Source: Bacteroidales bacterium (GTDB lineage Bacteria; Bacteroidota; Bacteroidia; Bacteroidales; JAADJA01). Taken from it: 64,000 nucleotides of DNA. A program made the position numbers and the translations under genes. Below, one piece after another: positions 39,254 to 47,595 of this stretch. The notes below the pieces were generated by a model. That model worked only from the letters and a program-made list of their open reading frames with translations. It did not search any database and was not told where the DNA came from. The stretch lies in contig JAIOZL010000008.1 in the NCBI GenBank assembly GCA_021740645.1, forward strand, positions 1-64,000. The letters run 5' to 3'. Numbering within the stretch: position 1 is the first letter of the stretch; each line of letters opens with the position of its first letter.

Positions 39254-39326
39254 CAATTTTGGTATACGATTTTGAACCATTAACCTTAAAAATTCATAAA
39301 AATAAGTACTGAATTTTTGAAATAAT

Positions 39327-39334
39327 TACCTTTG
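39327..39334 (+). promoter_or_regulatory. -7 box TACCTTTG overlapping the over-extended ORF start of the dsbD-like gene
   Basis: TAnnTTTG match. Confidence 0.4.
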
Positions 39335-39403
39335 CTGCTTCGTACAACTTTGAAGCATACACAGGTGTCTAGCTATTTTATTTACAGGGGTAAAAATAAT
39401 ACC

Positions 39404-41542
39404 ATGAAAAAACAACTTTTCTTCTTAGGGATCATCCTTTTACAATCATTTTTTAGTTTTGCAGAAATTCTTGAACCGGTTAAATGGGCCTATGAAAGCA
39501 AACAAATCGAAGGAAACACTTATGAGTTAACGTTTAAAGCTTCTATTGATAGGACCTGGCACTTATATTCACAAAATGTTCCGGAAGGCGGGCCTGTTAA
39601 AACTTCCTTTTATTTTTATGAATTAAACGGGTTCACTTTAGCAGAAGACGTTCAGGTAATTGAAGAAGAATCATTCACTGAAGAAAACAATATGGATTAC
39701 ATTGTTTTGTTTAGTGAACCAAAGGGCCACGAAGAAAACGATCCAAACTTCAACATGATTGTAAAGTATTTTGAAGAAGAGGCTGTTTTTAAGCAAACCA
39801 TCCGGTTAAATTCCTCTGACCCCCTTACTGTTACCGGATATATATACTTCATGTGTTGCGATGATTCCCGCTGTTTACCTCCGGCAGAAGTTGAGTTTGA
39901 GTTTTTATTCAACGGAGCCACCCCTACCCTCTCTGCACAAACAAACAGCGGTGAAGGCGCTGCCCTAATTGAGGTAGAAACTATAGGCGAATTGGGGGAG
40001 ACAGTTGATGCGCAGCCAAAATATAAAAGAACAACTGAAATCATTAAAGACAAATCAGTCCTTGTAAATGATCTTTCCAATAAATCACTGTGGGAACTCT
40101 TTTTCTTTTCTATCCTGGCCGGACTTGCAGCAATTTTAACCCCCTGTGTTTTCCCCATGATTCCGATGACCGTAAGCTTTTTCATGAAAGACCCGGATAA
40201 AAAATCACATGCTAAACTTCAGGCTATAGCTTTTGGAATCTCTATCATACTTATTTATACCATAGTCGGGACTCTTATAGCCGTTACTCTGGGTGTGAAC
40301 TTTGCCAACTGGCTTAGCACACATTGGATTCCAAACGTATTATTTTTCCTGATATTCGTAATATTTGCAGCTTCATTTTTTGGCATGTTTGAAATTACAA
40401 TGCCAAGCTGGATGATCAATAAATCAGATGCTAAAGCGGATAAGGGGGGTATAACGGGATCATTCTTCATGGCTTTTACACTAGTGTTGGTTTCCTTCTC
40501 TTGTACCGGTCCGTTAGTTGGTCTAATTTTAGTTGAAGCCGCCGGAGGAGCTTGGCTTGAACCCATTGTAGGTATGCTTGGTTTTTCAGTCGCTTTTGCC
40601 CTGCCCTTTACATTATTTGCTTTTTTTCCTTCCTGGATGAATAAACTTCCTAAATCCGGGGGTTGGCTCAATTCAGTGAAGGTGATCTTAGGATTTATCG
40701 AACTTGCATTAGGCCTTAAGTTTTTAAGTGTGGCGGATCAAACCTATCATTGGGGATTGCTCGATCGTGAGATTTACCTTGCGCTCTGGATCATCATTTT
40801 TGGACTGATGGGATTGTATTTATTAGGAAAGATCAAGTTTTCGCATGACAGCGATGTAAAATTTATTAGTGTACCACGCCTTTTCCTGGTAATTATCACC
40901 TTTACGTTTGTGGCATACCTGATTCCCGGGATGTTTGGAGCACCTTTAAAAGCACTTTCAGGCTATCTTCCACCAATGGCTTCCCACGATTTTGATTTCA
41001 ATGAAATATCCAGAAGAAATGCAATGACAGTAGCCGGAGTAAAAAACGAATCATCCATTTGTGAAAAGCCTATGTACAGCGAATTCCTTCACCTGCCGCA
41101 TGGACTTAAGGGATACTATGACTATGGCCAGGGCCTGGGTTGTGCACAAAAACTTGACAAACCAATATTTATTGACTTCACCGGACACGGATGCGTAAAC
41201 TGCCGTGAAATGGAAGCTAATGTTTGGTCCGATCCAAAAGTTTTGGATTTACTAAAAAATGAATTTGTTGTGATAAGCCTTTATGTAGATGATAAGACAC
41301 CTTTACCAGAATCAGAATGGGTGCTTTCCTCTGCAGATAATAAACTTAAAAAATCTATTGGAAAGGTTTATGCCGACCTTCAGATTTATAATTTCAATGT
41401 AAATGCTCAGCCCTATTATGTTTTGCTTAACCATGATGGCGGATTGCTGGCACAACCTCGTGCCTATGACCTGGATATTGAAGCTTACGTTGAATTCCTG
41501 GAGGGTGGCCTCGAGATGTTTAAAAACGACAAACACCTTTAA
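39404..41542 (+). CDS. dsbD: Thiol:disulfide interchange protein DsbD-like
   Basis: N-terminal domain with CCDDSRCLPP; TPCVFPMIPMTVSFF; SCTGPLVG; C-terminal thioredoxin GHGCVNCREME. Start set at MKKQLFFLG (39404), after the signal-like N-terminus. Confidence 0.92.
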   Translation: MKKQLFFLGIILLQSFFSFAEILEPVKWAYESKQIEGNTYELTFKASIDRTWHLYSQNVPEGGPVKTSFYFYELNGFTLAEDVQVIEEESFTEENNMDYIVLFSEPKGHEENDPNFNMIVKYFEEEAVFKQTIRLNSSDPLTVTGYIYFMCCDDSRCLPPAEVEFEFLFNGATPTLSAQTNSGEGAALIEVETIGELGETVDAQPKYKRTTEIIKDKSVLVNDLSNKSLWELFFFSILAGLAAILTPCVFPMIPMTVSFFMKDPDKKSHAKLQAIAFGISIILIYTIVGTLIAVTLGVNFANWLSTHWIPNVLFFLIFVIFAASFFGMFEITMPSWMINKSDAKADKGGITGSFFMAFTLVLVSFSCTGPLVGLILVEAAGGAWLEPIVGMLGFSVAFALPFTLFAFFPSWMNKLPKSGGWLNSVKVILGFIELALGLKFLSVADQTYHWGLLDREIYLALWIIIFGLMGLYLLGKIKFSHDSDVKFISVPRLFLVIITFTFVAYLIPGMFGAPLKALSGYLPPMASHDFDFNEISRRNAMTVAGVKNESSICEKPMYSEFLHLPHGLKGYYDYGQGLGCAQKLDKPIFIDFTGHGCVNCREMEANVWSDPKVLDLLKNEFVVISLYVDDKTPLPESEWVLSSADNKLKKSIGKVYADLQIYNFNVNAQPYYVLLNHDGGLLAQPRAYDLDIEAYVEFLEGGLEMFKNDKHL

Positions 41543-41607
41543 CAGTTTTTTAACAAAATTGACTGTTTGCCAACACCTTTCTGGCTTTGCGGTTAAGCAG
41601 AATGCTT

Positions 41608-41615
41608 TATTTTTG
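41608..41615 (+). promoter_or_regulatory. Bacteroidetes promoter: TTTG (41586-41589) - N18 - TATTTTTG
   Basis: Good match to the TTTG / TAnnTTTG consensus, upstream of the ATG at 41635. Confidence 0.6.
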
Positions 41616-41634
41616 ATGAAATAATTATATTGCT

Positions 41635-43374
41635 ATGAAACAACTTTTATCATCACCTCAAACTTTCATATTTGTCTTTCTGATCATTTTCTCTTTTCAA
41701 ATGAATGCCCAATTGTTTGTGGACATTAATGCCGGATTGGTCAATCTTGAAAATAGCTCGGTTAGCTGGGGAGATTATGATAATGATAAAGATATGGATA
41801 TTCTTATATGTGGTAAAAGCTCAGGAGGTTCTTTTTTAACAAGGATTTATAAAAATGACGGGGGATTATTTACAGATATTAATGCAGGTTTAAGTGGAAT
41901 AAATATGGGGGTAGTGCAATGGGGTGATTATGACAACGACGGCGACCTTGATATTTTGGCGACCGGAGAAAATCTGGAACAAACAGCTATTATTTATCGG
42001 AATGATAATGGGATATTTTCGAGCATACAGCTTGATTATTTTGATGGTTTTAGTTTTGCATGCTGGGGAGATTATGATAACGACGGCGACCTTGATGCAT
42101 TTATAACAGGGAATTGGAATTCTGTTTTATACAGAAATGATGGTCAGGATCAATTTATTGATTCCGGGAACGAGTTTACCATGATGAACAGTGCGAAGGC
42201 AGATTGGGGAGATTATGACGGGGATGGAGACCTCGACTTACTTCTCACTGGCGATACAGGGGGGGGAATGAAAATGTATCTCTATGTCAATGAAAACAAC
42301 GGCTTCACCCCCCAGGAACTTGCGAATATGGGATTAAGCGCCGGCTCAGTCCAATGGGGGGATTATGACAGCGATGGGGATCTGGATATCCTGATCATGG
42401 GTTTTAACGACTGGGTTGAGCCTCAGGCATATATATACAGAAATGACGAAAATTTGGCTTTTGTAAACATCTATGCAGGTTTAGCCCCTGTGGCAGTGGG
42501 CAACGCCATGTGGGCTGATTATGACAACGATGGGGACCTGGATTGCGCTCTAACCGGAAAACTTTCAGGATGCGGAGTGTTTGCAACAGAAATATACCGC
42601 AACGATGGAAATGACTATTTCAATAGTTTAAATGCGGGTATCGCTGATGGAGAGTACAGCTGTTTAGCCTGGGGCGATTACGACAACGACACAGACCTTG
42701 ATCTGATTGTTGCGGGCAGCTCATATTCAGGTGGCCCTTTTACAAAGATCTACCGAAACGATGCAGCTCTTCCTAACTTCCTGCCAGAACCACCTCAAAA
42801 TCTTTATTATGATTTTGCTGATGACAGAACAATTTTGAGCTGGGATGCAGGAAGCGATCTTCAAACACCTGTCAATGGATTAACTTACAATATTCGTATT
42901 GGTACTGAGTCGTTAAGTTGCGATAATCTTTCTCCTATGGCTCATATGGATAATGGGTACAGAAAAATTGTTAAAGCTGGAAACACATCAAGGTCTAATA
43001 GCTGGATGGTTGAGGGGCTGATACCAGGACAAACCTATTACTGGAGTGTCCAAACTATTGACAATACCTTTGCTGCCTCTGAATTTTCTGATGAACAATC
43101 TTTTGTTTACAGCATTACCGGAATTACTAAAACATCAAATCTTAATGAAGAGTTATTTTATCCCAATCCTGCAAAAGATGTTATTTATATTAATTCAATG
43201 GTTGATTTAAAGGGTACAAGTATAAAACTATTTACACACTCCGGTGAAATAATCAGGCAGGAGGCGCTTAACGCCAATAGACAAATAAATATTTATGACC
43301 TCAGTCCTGGCTTGTACTTTTTACAACTATCATCGGAACCTACTCAAATGCTAAATAAACTGATTATCAGATAA
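41635..43374 (+). CDS. Secreted FG-GAP/VCBS seven-repeat beta-propeller protein with fibronectin-like region and T9SS type A sorting domain
   Basis: Seven WGDYDNDGDLD-type calcium-loop repeats; C-terminal LFYPNPAKDVIYIN...LSPGLYFLQLSSEPTQMLNKLIIR. Confidence 0.9.
   Translation: MKQLLSSPQTFIFVFLIIFSFQMNAQLFVDINAGLVNLENSSVSWGDYDNDKDMDILICGKSSGGSFLTRIYKNDGGLFTDINAGLSGINMGVVQWGDYDNDGDLDILATGENLEQTAIIYRNDNGIFSSIQLDYFDGFSFACWGDYDNDGDLDAFITGNWNSVLYRNDGQDQFIDSGNEFTMMNSAKADWGDYDGDGDLDLLLTGDTGGGMKMYLYVNENNGFTPQELANMGLSAGSVQWGDYDSDGDLDILIMGFNDWVEPQAYIYRNDENLAFVNIYAGLAPVAVGNAMWADYDNDGDLDCALTGKLSGCGVFATEIYRNDGNDYFNSLNAGIADGEYSCLAWGDYDNDTDLDLIVAGSSYSGGPFTKIYRNDAALPNFLPEPPQNLYYDFADDRTILSWDAGSDLQTPVNGLTYNIRIGTESLSCDNLSPMAHMDNGYRKIVKAGNTSRSNSWMVEGLIPGQTYYWSVQTIDNTFAASEFSDEQSFVYSITGITKTSNLNEELFYPNPAKDVIYINSMVDLKGTSIKLFTHSGEIIRQEALNANRQINIYDLSPGLYFLQLSSEPTQMLNKLIIR
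41773..42702 (+). repeat. Seven intragenic tandem repeats (GATTATGAYAAYGAYGGNGAYCTNGAT-like core, 141-159 bp spacing)
   Basis: Cores at about 41773, 41926, 42070, 42211, 42361, 42517, 42676. Confidence 0.85.
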
Positions 43375-43415
43375 GAAATTAATAATTCCTTAATTTTTAA
43401 CTTTATAACAATATT

Positions 43416-43423
43416 TACCTTTG
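43416..43423 (+). promoter_or_regulatory. -7 box TACCTTTG upstream of the GAPDH-like pair
   Basis: TAnnTTTG match. Confidence 0.45.
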
Positions 43424-43503
43424 TACTCGTTATTTAGGTAGTATCTGAATTATTTGTTAGATATTAACCTTAAATCATTTATCAACAATTATATAATAAA
43501 ATA

Positions 43504-44517
43504 ATGGACAGAATTAGATTAGGATTAAAAGGATTCGGAGAAGTCCCCAGGCATCTATATCGGATGTGCATAGAGGATGAACGGATTGAAGTAGTAGCGA
43601 TTTCAGATTTAGGAAGTCCTGAGATTCTTTCCTACTTAGTAGGAGCTGAAACAAAAGGAAAACAAATAGCCAGGGTTGAAGGCAATTTCCTGGTATCAAA
43701 AAATGGCAAAGCCAGATTTATAGGCGGTGGAGAACCCGGAAAAATTCCATGGGATATGTTTGATGTGGATATTGTAGTGGATGGAACATGGCGTTACCGG
43801 TCAAGAGAAGATATGCAGAAACATCTGGATGCTGGTGCAAAGAGGGTAATGCTAACCTCCGTACCTACTGATATTATTGACCGAACGGTAATTGCTGGTA
43901 TTAATGATCATACCCTTTTGGCTACCGACCAGCTTGTATCCGCAGGTTCAGCCACAACAAATGCTGGTGCTCTGATGCTAAAAATACTTTCAGAGAGCTT
44001 TGGCGTAGAATATGCCATGCTTACTACCGTTCACTCATATACTTCTGACCAACCGCTTCGCGACAGAGCTGGTTCAGATTTCAGGAGAAGTCGCTCAGCA
44101 GCAGAAAATATTATCCCTGTAGATACCATCGCTCCAAACTGGATTGAATTTATTATGCCTGAACTGGAAGGAAAAATTGCTGGTACTGCACTCAACGTGC
44201 CTGTTCCTAACGGATCTTTACTCGATCTGACAAGTATATTAAAAAACAAAACCAGTAAAGAAGATGTACATGCTGCTATGAGAGAAGCTGCAAAAAAATA
44301 TCCTCACTTGATTCAAGTACAGGACGACCCGATAGTTTCTACAGATGTGGTAGACAACAGTCATTCAGTAGTGTATGATTCCAAGGCTACGCTTTTATCA
44401 CCTGGCAGAATGGTTAAAACATTAACCTGGTATCACAGTGCTTTTGCTATGGCTGCGCGTATTAAAGAGTTAATTCTGGCTTATGACGAAGCCGATAAGA
44501 AAGGAGGTGTAAAATGA
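43504..44517 (+). CDS. GAPDH-fold paralogue without the catalytic cysteine (probable non-catalytic or neofunctionalised)
   Basis: Colinear with the downstream gap product, but SNASCTTNC -> SAGSATTNA, RVPVPDGS -> NVPVPNGS, TTTGAAK -> VDTIAPN, WYDNEWGYSNR -> WYHSAFAMAAR. Confidence 0.9.
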   Translation: MDRIRLGLKGFGEVPRHLYRMCIEDERIEVVAISDLGSPEILSYLVGAETKGKQIARVEGNFLVSKNGKARFIGGGEPGKIPWDMFDVDIVVDGTWRYRSREDMQKHLDAGAKRVMLTSVPTDIIDRTVIAGINDHTLLATDQLVSAGSATTNAGALMLKILSESFGVEYAMLTTVHSYTSDQPLRDRAGSDFRRSRSAAENIIPVDTIAPNWIEFIMPELEGKIAGTALNVPVPNGSLLDLTSILKNKTSKEDVHAAMREAAKKYPHLIQVQDDPIVSTDVVDNSHSVVYDSKATLLSPGRMVKTLTWYHSAFAMAARIKELILAYDEADKKGGVK

Positions 44518-45515
44518 GAGTAGCTATAAATGGATTTGGAAGAATTGGCCGTTCGGTATTCAGAATTTTAAATAAAAGGAACGATATCGAAGTAGTGGCA
44601 ATTAATGACTTATTTGATAATGAGGTATTAGCCTATTTATTAAAATATGACTCGGTTATGAAAGGTTTCGGACAGGATATTAAACTGGAAAACGACCTTT
44701 TAATCACTCCACACGAAAATGTGAAGATGCTTGCTATTAAGGATCCTAAATTATTACCCTGGAAAGAATTGGGCATTGATGTAGTGGTAGAAGCTACGGG
44801 AATTTTCCGTTCACGTGAATCTTTACAACCCCATTTGGATGCAGGGGCAAAAAGGGTGATATTAACGGTTCCGGCAAAAGATGAAATTGATTATACGGTA
44901 GTTATTGGTGTAAATGAAGAAGGACTAAAACCAGCGCATAAGATCGTTTCCAACGCAAGTTGTACAACCAACTGCCTTGCTCCTATGGCCAAAGTCCTAC
45001 ATGATAATTTCGGTATTGTAGAAGGCTTAATGACTACTACGCACGCTTATACCAATGATCAGCGCCTGGCTGATGTACCACACAAAGACTGGCGTCGGGG
45101 AAGAGCTGCTGCTGAAAATATTATCCCAACCACCACCGGAGCTGCCAAAGCAGTTGGTATGGTAATTCCTGAGTTAAAAGGCCGACTCGATGGGATGGCC
45201 TCAAGGGTTCCCGTTCCTGATGGGTCAATTGTAGACCTGGTTGTGGAACTTGCTAAAGATGTGACTGTAGAAGACATTCATGCCGCAGTTAGAATAGCAG
45301 CGAATTCGGAAAAAATGAAGAATGTGCTGCTTTATTCTGAAGACAAATTGGTTTCTTCTGACATTGTGGGCAATTCTTATTCATCAATTTATGACCCTGA
45401 ATTTACTAAAGTTCTGGGCAACCGAATCGTTAAAACCCTAAATTGGTACGACAATGAATGGGGATACTCAAACCGGGTGGTAGACCTGATAGGTTTATTT
45501 ATGAAATTTGAATAG
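44514..45515 (+). CDS. gap: Type I glyceraldehyde-3-phosphate dehydrogenase
   Basis: INGFGRIGR, SNASCTTNCLAP, TTTHAYTNDQ, TGAAKAVG, SRVPVPDGS, WYDNEWGYSNR. Confidence 0.97.
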   Translation: MRVAINGFGRIGRSVFRILNKRNDIEVVAINDLFDNEVLAYLLKYDSVMKGFGQDIKLENDLLITPHENVKMLAIKDPKLLPWKELGIDVVVEATGIFRSRESLQPHLDAGAKRVILTVPAKDEIDYTVVIGVNEEGLKPAHKIVSNASCTTNCLAPMAKVLHDNFGIVEGLMTTTHAYTNDQRLADVPHKDWRRGRAAAENIIPTTTGAAKAVGMVIPELKGRLDGMASRVPVPDGSIVDLVVELAKDVTVEDIHAAVRIAANSEKMKNVLLYSEDKLVSSDIVGNSYSSIYDPEFTKVLGNRIVKTLNWYDNEWGYSNRVVDLIGLFMKFE

Positions 45516-45545
45516 AATAAAGATCACTTCAGATTAAATTTTTGA

Positions 45546-45576
45546 AAAGGCTGGTTTTAGAATCAGCCTTTTTTTA
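45546..45576 (+). terminator. Rho-independent terminator after gap
   Basis: AAAGGCTG gttttagaat CAGCCTTT followed by a T-run. Confidence 0.85.
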
Positions 45577-46059
45577 TGATGCCAGATAGGTACGTTGCAA
45601 TTCCTTAACCTGTTCATAAAATTTAGGAAACATAGTCCAAAGCTCCTTATTGCACGAAGTTAGCTGGTCGCACTCAATACAACAGTTATAGTTTTTTTCA
45701 ATAACACATTTTCTTACAGTGCAATTGGTGAGAACAACCCCTTCAGGTTTATCATCATTTTTACAGCCATAACAATAGGTTTTTTCTGCTTCAAATTTTA
45801 TCCCATAACGTTCTTCAAGCTTCCAGGCTGCAAAAGCCTCCTTTTTCAATTTATTATCATTGGCCACGGATGCCTTTTTAAATTCACATTCATCCGGACA
45901 GGTATATCCGCAATAATTTAGTTTTTCAGGGTCGGGTTTTTCACCTTTCAAAACACCTCCATTAAAGGCCAGAAGAGAGGGTGATGCCATCAAAGCGCAA
46001 CAGCCGGCACATGTGGTAGAAGCTTTTTTAATAAATGTACGACGGGTAAAAGTTTTCAT
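45574..46059 (-). CDS. Tat-like signal, Cys-rich DUF3795-like protein
   Basis: RRTFIKKAS N-terminus; LNYCGYTCPDECEF, YCYGCKN, NCTVRKCVIEKNYNCCIECDQLTSC. Confidence 0.75.
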   Translation of the reverse strand: MKTFTRRTFIKKASTTCAGCCALMASPSLLAFNGGVLKGEKPDPEKLNYCGYTCPDECEFKKASVANDNKLKKEAFAAWKLEERYGIKFEAEKTYCYGCKNDDKPEGVVLTNCTVRKCVIEKNYNCCIECDQLTSCNKELWTMFPKFYEQVKELQRTYLAS

Positions 46060-46276
46060 GGTTTAAATTTATTTATGGTGTGATAAAGATATGACGGATA
46101 TATTGTAAATCGAAGCTGGGTTAACAAACTGTAATTATGGGTTTACCAATAAATTGGATACATACCCATAGTGTCGAAAGCATCTATCCATGCCCGCCTG
46201 AGGTTGATAATTGAATTATGAGTGTGGTAATAAAAAATGACAGCCCTTAATTAACAAACCAAAATTATTTTGCCAA

Positions 46277-46292
46277 TTAATTTGCAAATTAA
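46277..46292. promoter_or_regulatory. 16-bp perfect palindrome TTAATTTGCAAATTAA, candidate operator
   Basis: Overlaps the TTTG (46281-46284) of a TTTG-N20-TTACTTTG promoter-like arrangement upstream of 46332. Confidence 0.55.
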
Positions 46293-46331
46293 AACTATTA
46301 TAATTTACTTTGCATTTCAAAGTACTTTTAT

Positions 46332-46946
46332 ATGATAGAAAAATACATAGAAGACATCAAAGAAATCAAAGACATTATGAACCGATCTTCCCGGTTCGTA
46401 TCCCTAAGTGGCCTATCGGGCATAACAGCCGGTATCACGGCTTTGATTGGTGCATACATGGCACATACATTCGTTTTCGCACAAGGTAATTATCTAACCT
46501 TTGATGACCGTATCCTTTCTGCAGAACAATTTTCTTCTCTGCTATTAATAGCCTGCGGGACTATTTTTATAAGTATAGGTTTGGTAATTTATCTTACTAC
46601 CAAGGAAACAAAAAAGCGGAAGCAAAAAATCTGGGATCAGCAGACCAGGCGAATTCTTCTCAACCTGTCGATACCATTATTTACCGGGGGCATCATATCC
46701 ATGATGTTTCTTATCAGAGGTTATGTGGGTATTGTACTGCCCATGACCTTGATCTTTTATGGTATGGCACTGGTTAATGTGAGCAAATACACAATAAATG
46801 AAATAAGGAGCCTGGGGCTTATAGAAATTTTTTTTGGCCTTGCTGCTCTGCAGTTTATAAGCTATGGGCTTATCCTATGGTCTATAGGGTTTGGTGTCCT
46901 ACACATCGTTTATGGAATTATTATTAAAATGAGATATAAGTTGTGA
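46332..46946 (+). CDS. Hypothetical multi-TM membrane protein
   Basis: Several hydrophobic helices; overlaps the downstream regulator by 4 nt. Confidence 0.75.
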   Translation: MIEKYIEDIKEIKDIMNRSSRFVSLSGLSGITAGITALIGAYMAHTFVFAQGNYLTFDDRILSAEQFSSLLLIACGTIFISIGLVIYLTTKETKKRKQKIWDQQTRRILLNLSIPLFTGGIISMMFLIRGYVGIVLPMTLIFYGMALVNVSKYTINEIRSLGLIEIFFGLAALQFISYGLILWSIGFGVLHIVYGIIIKMRYKL

Positions 46947-47233
46947 AGGATATTCTGAATGACCTGGATAAAGCATTTGAAAACAGGATTCGACTGGGAA
47001 TCATGTCGGCACTTGTAGTAAACGACTTTTTGGACTTCAACAGTTTAAAAGAATTACTTGGAGTTACCGATGGCAACCTGGCAAGCCATTTGAAATCATT
47101 GGAAAAGAAAGAATATATAAACTTTACGAAGGAATTTCTGGGAAGAAAGCCCAACACAAAATACTTTTCCACCGATACTGGCAAAGAAGCATTTAAAAAA
47201 CACATCAATGCGATTGAACAATTATTAAATTAA
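46943..47233 (+). CDS. Winged-helix transcriptional regulator (PF13601-like, GTG start)
   Basis: ENRIRLGIMSALVVNDFLDFNSLKELLGVTDGNLASHLKSLEKKEYINFTKEFLGRKPNTKYFSTDTGKEAF. Confidence 0.88.
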   Translation: MKDILNDLDKAFENRIRLGIMSALVVNDFLDFNSLKELLGVTDGNLASHLKSLEKKEYINFTKEFLGRKPNTKYFSTDTGKEAFKKHINAIEQLLN

Positions 47234-47242
47234 ATAAAAATC

Positions 47243-47530
47243 ATGAAAAAAAATAAAAGACTGATTATAATATTATTTGCTTTACCCTTATTGTTATTGA
47301 TCCCATTTATCGGGATGCAATTTTCTTCAGATGTTAACTGGTCAATTTTCGACTTCCTGGTAATGGGGGCACTATTACTTGGTGTTGGACTTATGTTAGA
47401 GTTAGTATTGAGGAAAGTTTCTAAGAAAGCCAATCGTTTTGCTTTCATAGCCATTATTGTAATTGTGTTCTTACTGGTTTGGGCTGAACTGGCTGTGGGA
47501 ATATTCGGGACGCCATTTGCTGGTGCTTAA
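47243..47530 (+). CDS. Hypothetical small membrane protein
   Basis: Three hydrophobic segments; same operon as the regulator. Confidence 0.7.
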   Translation: MKKNKRLIIILFALPLLLLIPFIGMQFSSDVNWSIFDFLVMGALLLGVGLMLELVLRKVSKKANRFAFIAIIVIVFLLVWAELAVGIFGTPFAGA

Positions 47531-47595
47531 GAGGTAAAAATTAAGCATGTCCAATATTTATATTGGTTTTCCATGAATCCCATTAGCCAGGGGAG

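Noticed and set aside
39332-39403. N-terminal extension of the dsbD ORF
   Set aside because: Extension covers a -7-like box and lacks a signal peptide; MKKQLFFLGIILLQSFFSFAE at 39404 is a proper signal sequence.
41773-42702. Regularly spaced repeats considered as CRISPR or satellite
   Set aside because: Repeats are in frame, encode WGDYDNDGDLD Ca-loops and vary at synonymous sites; they are protein repeats.
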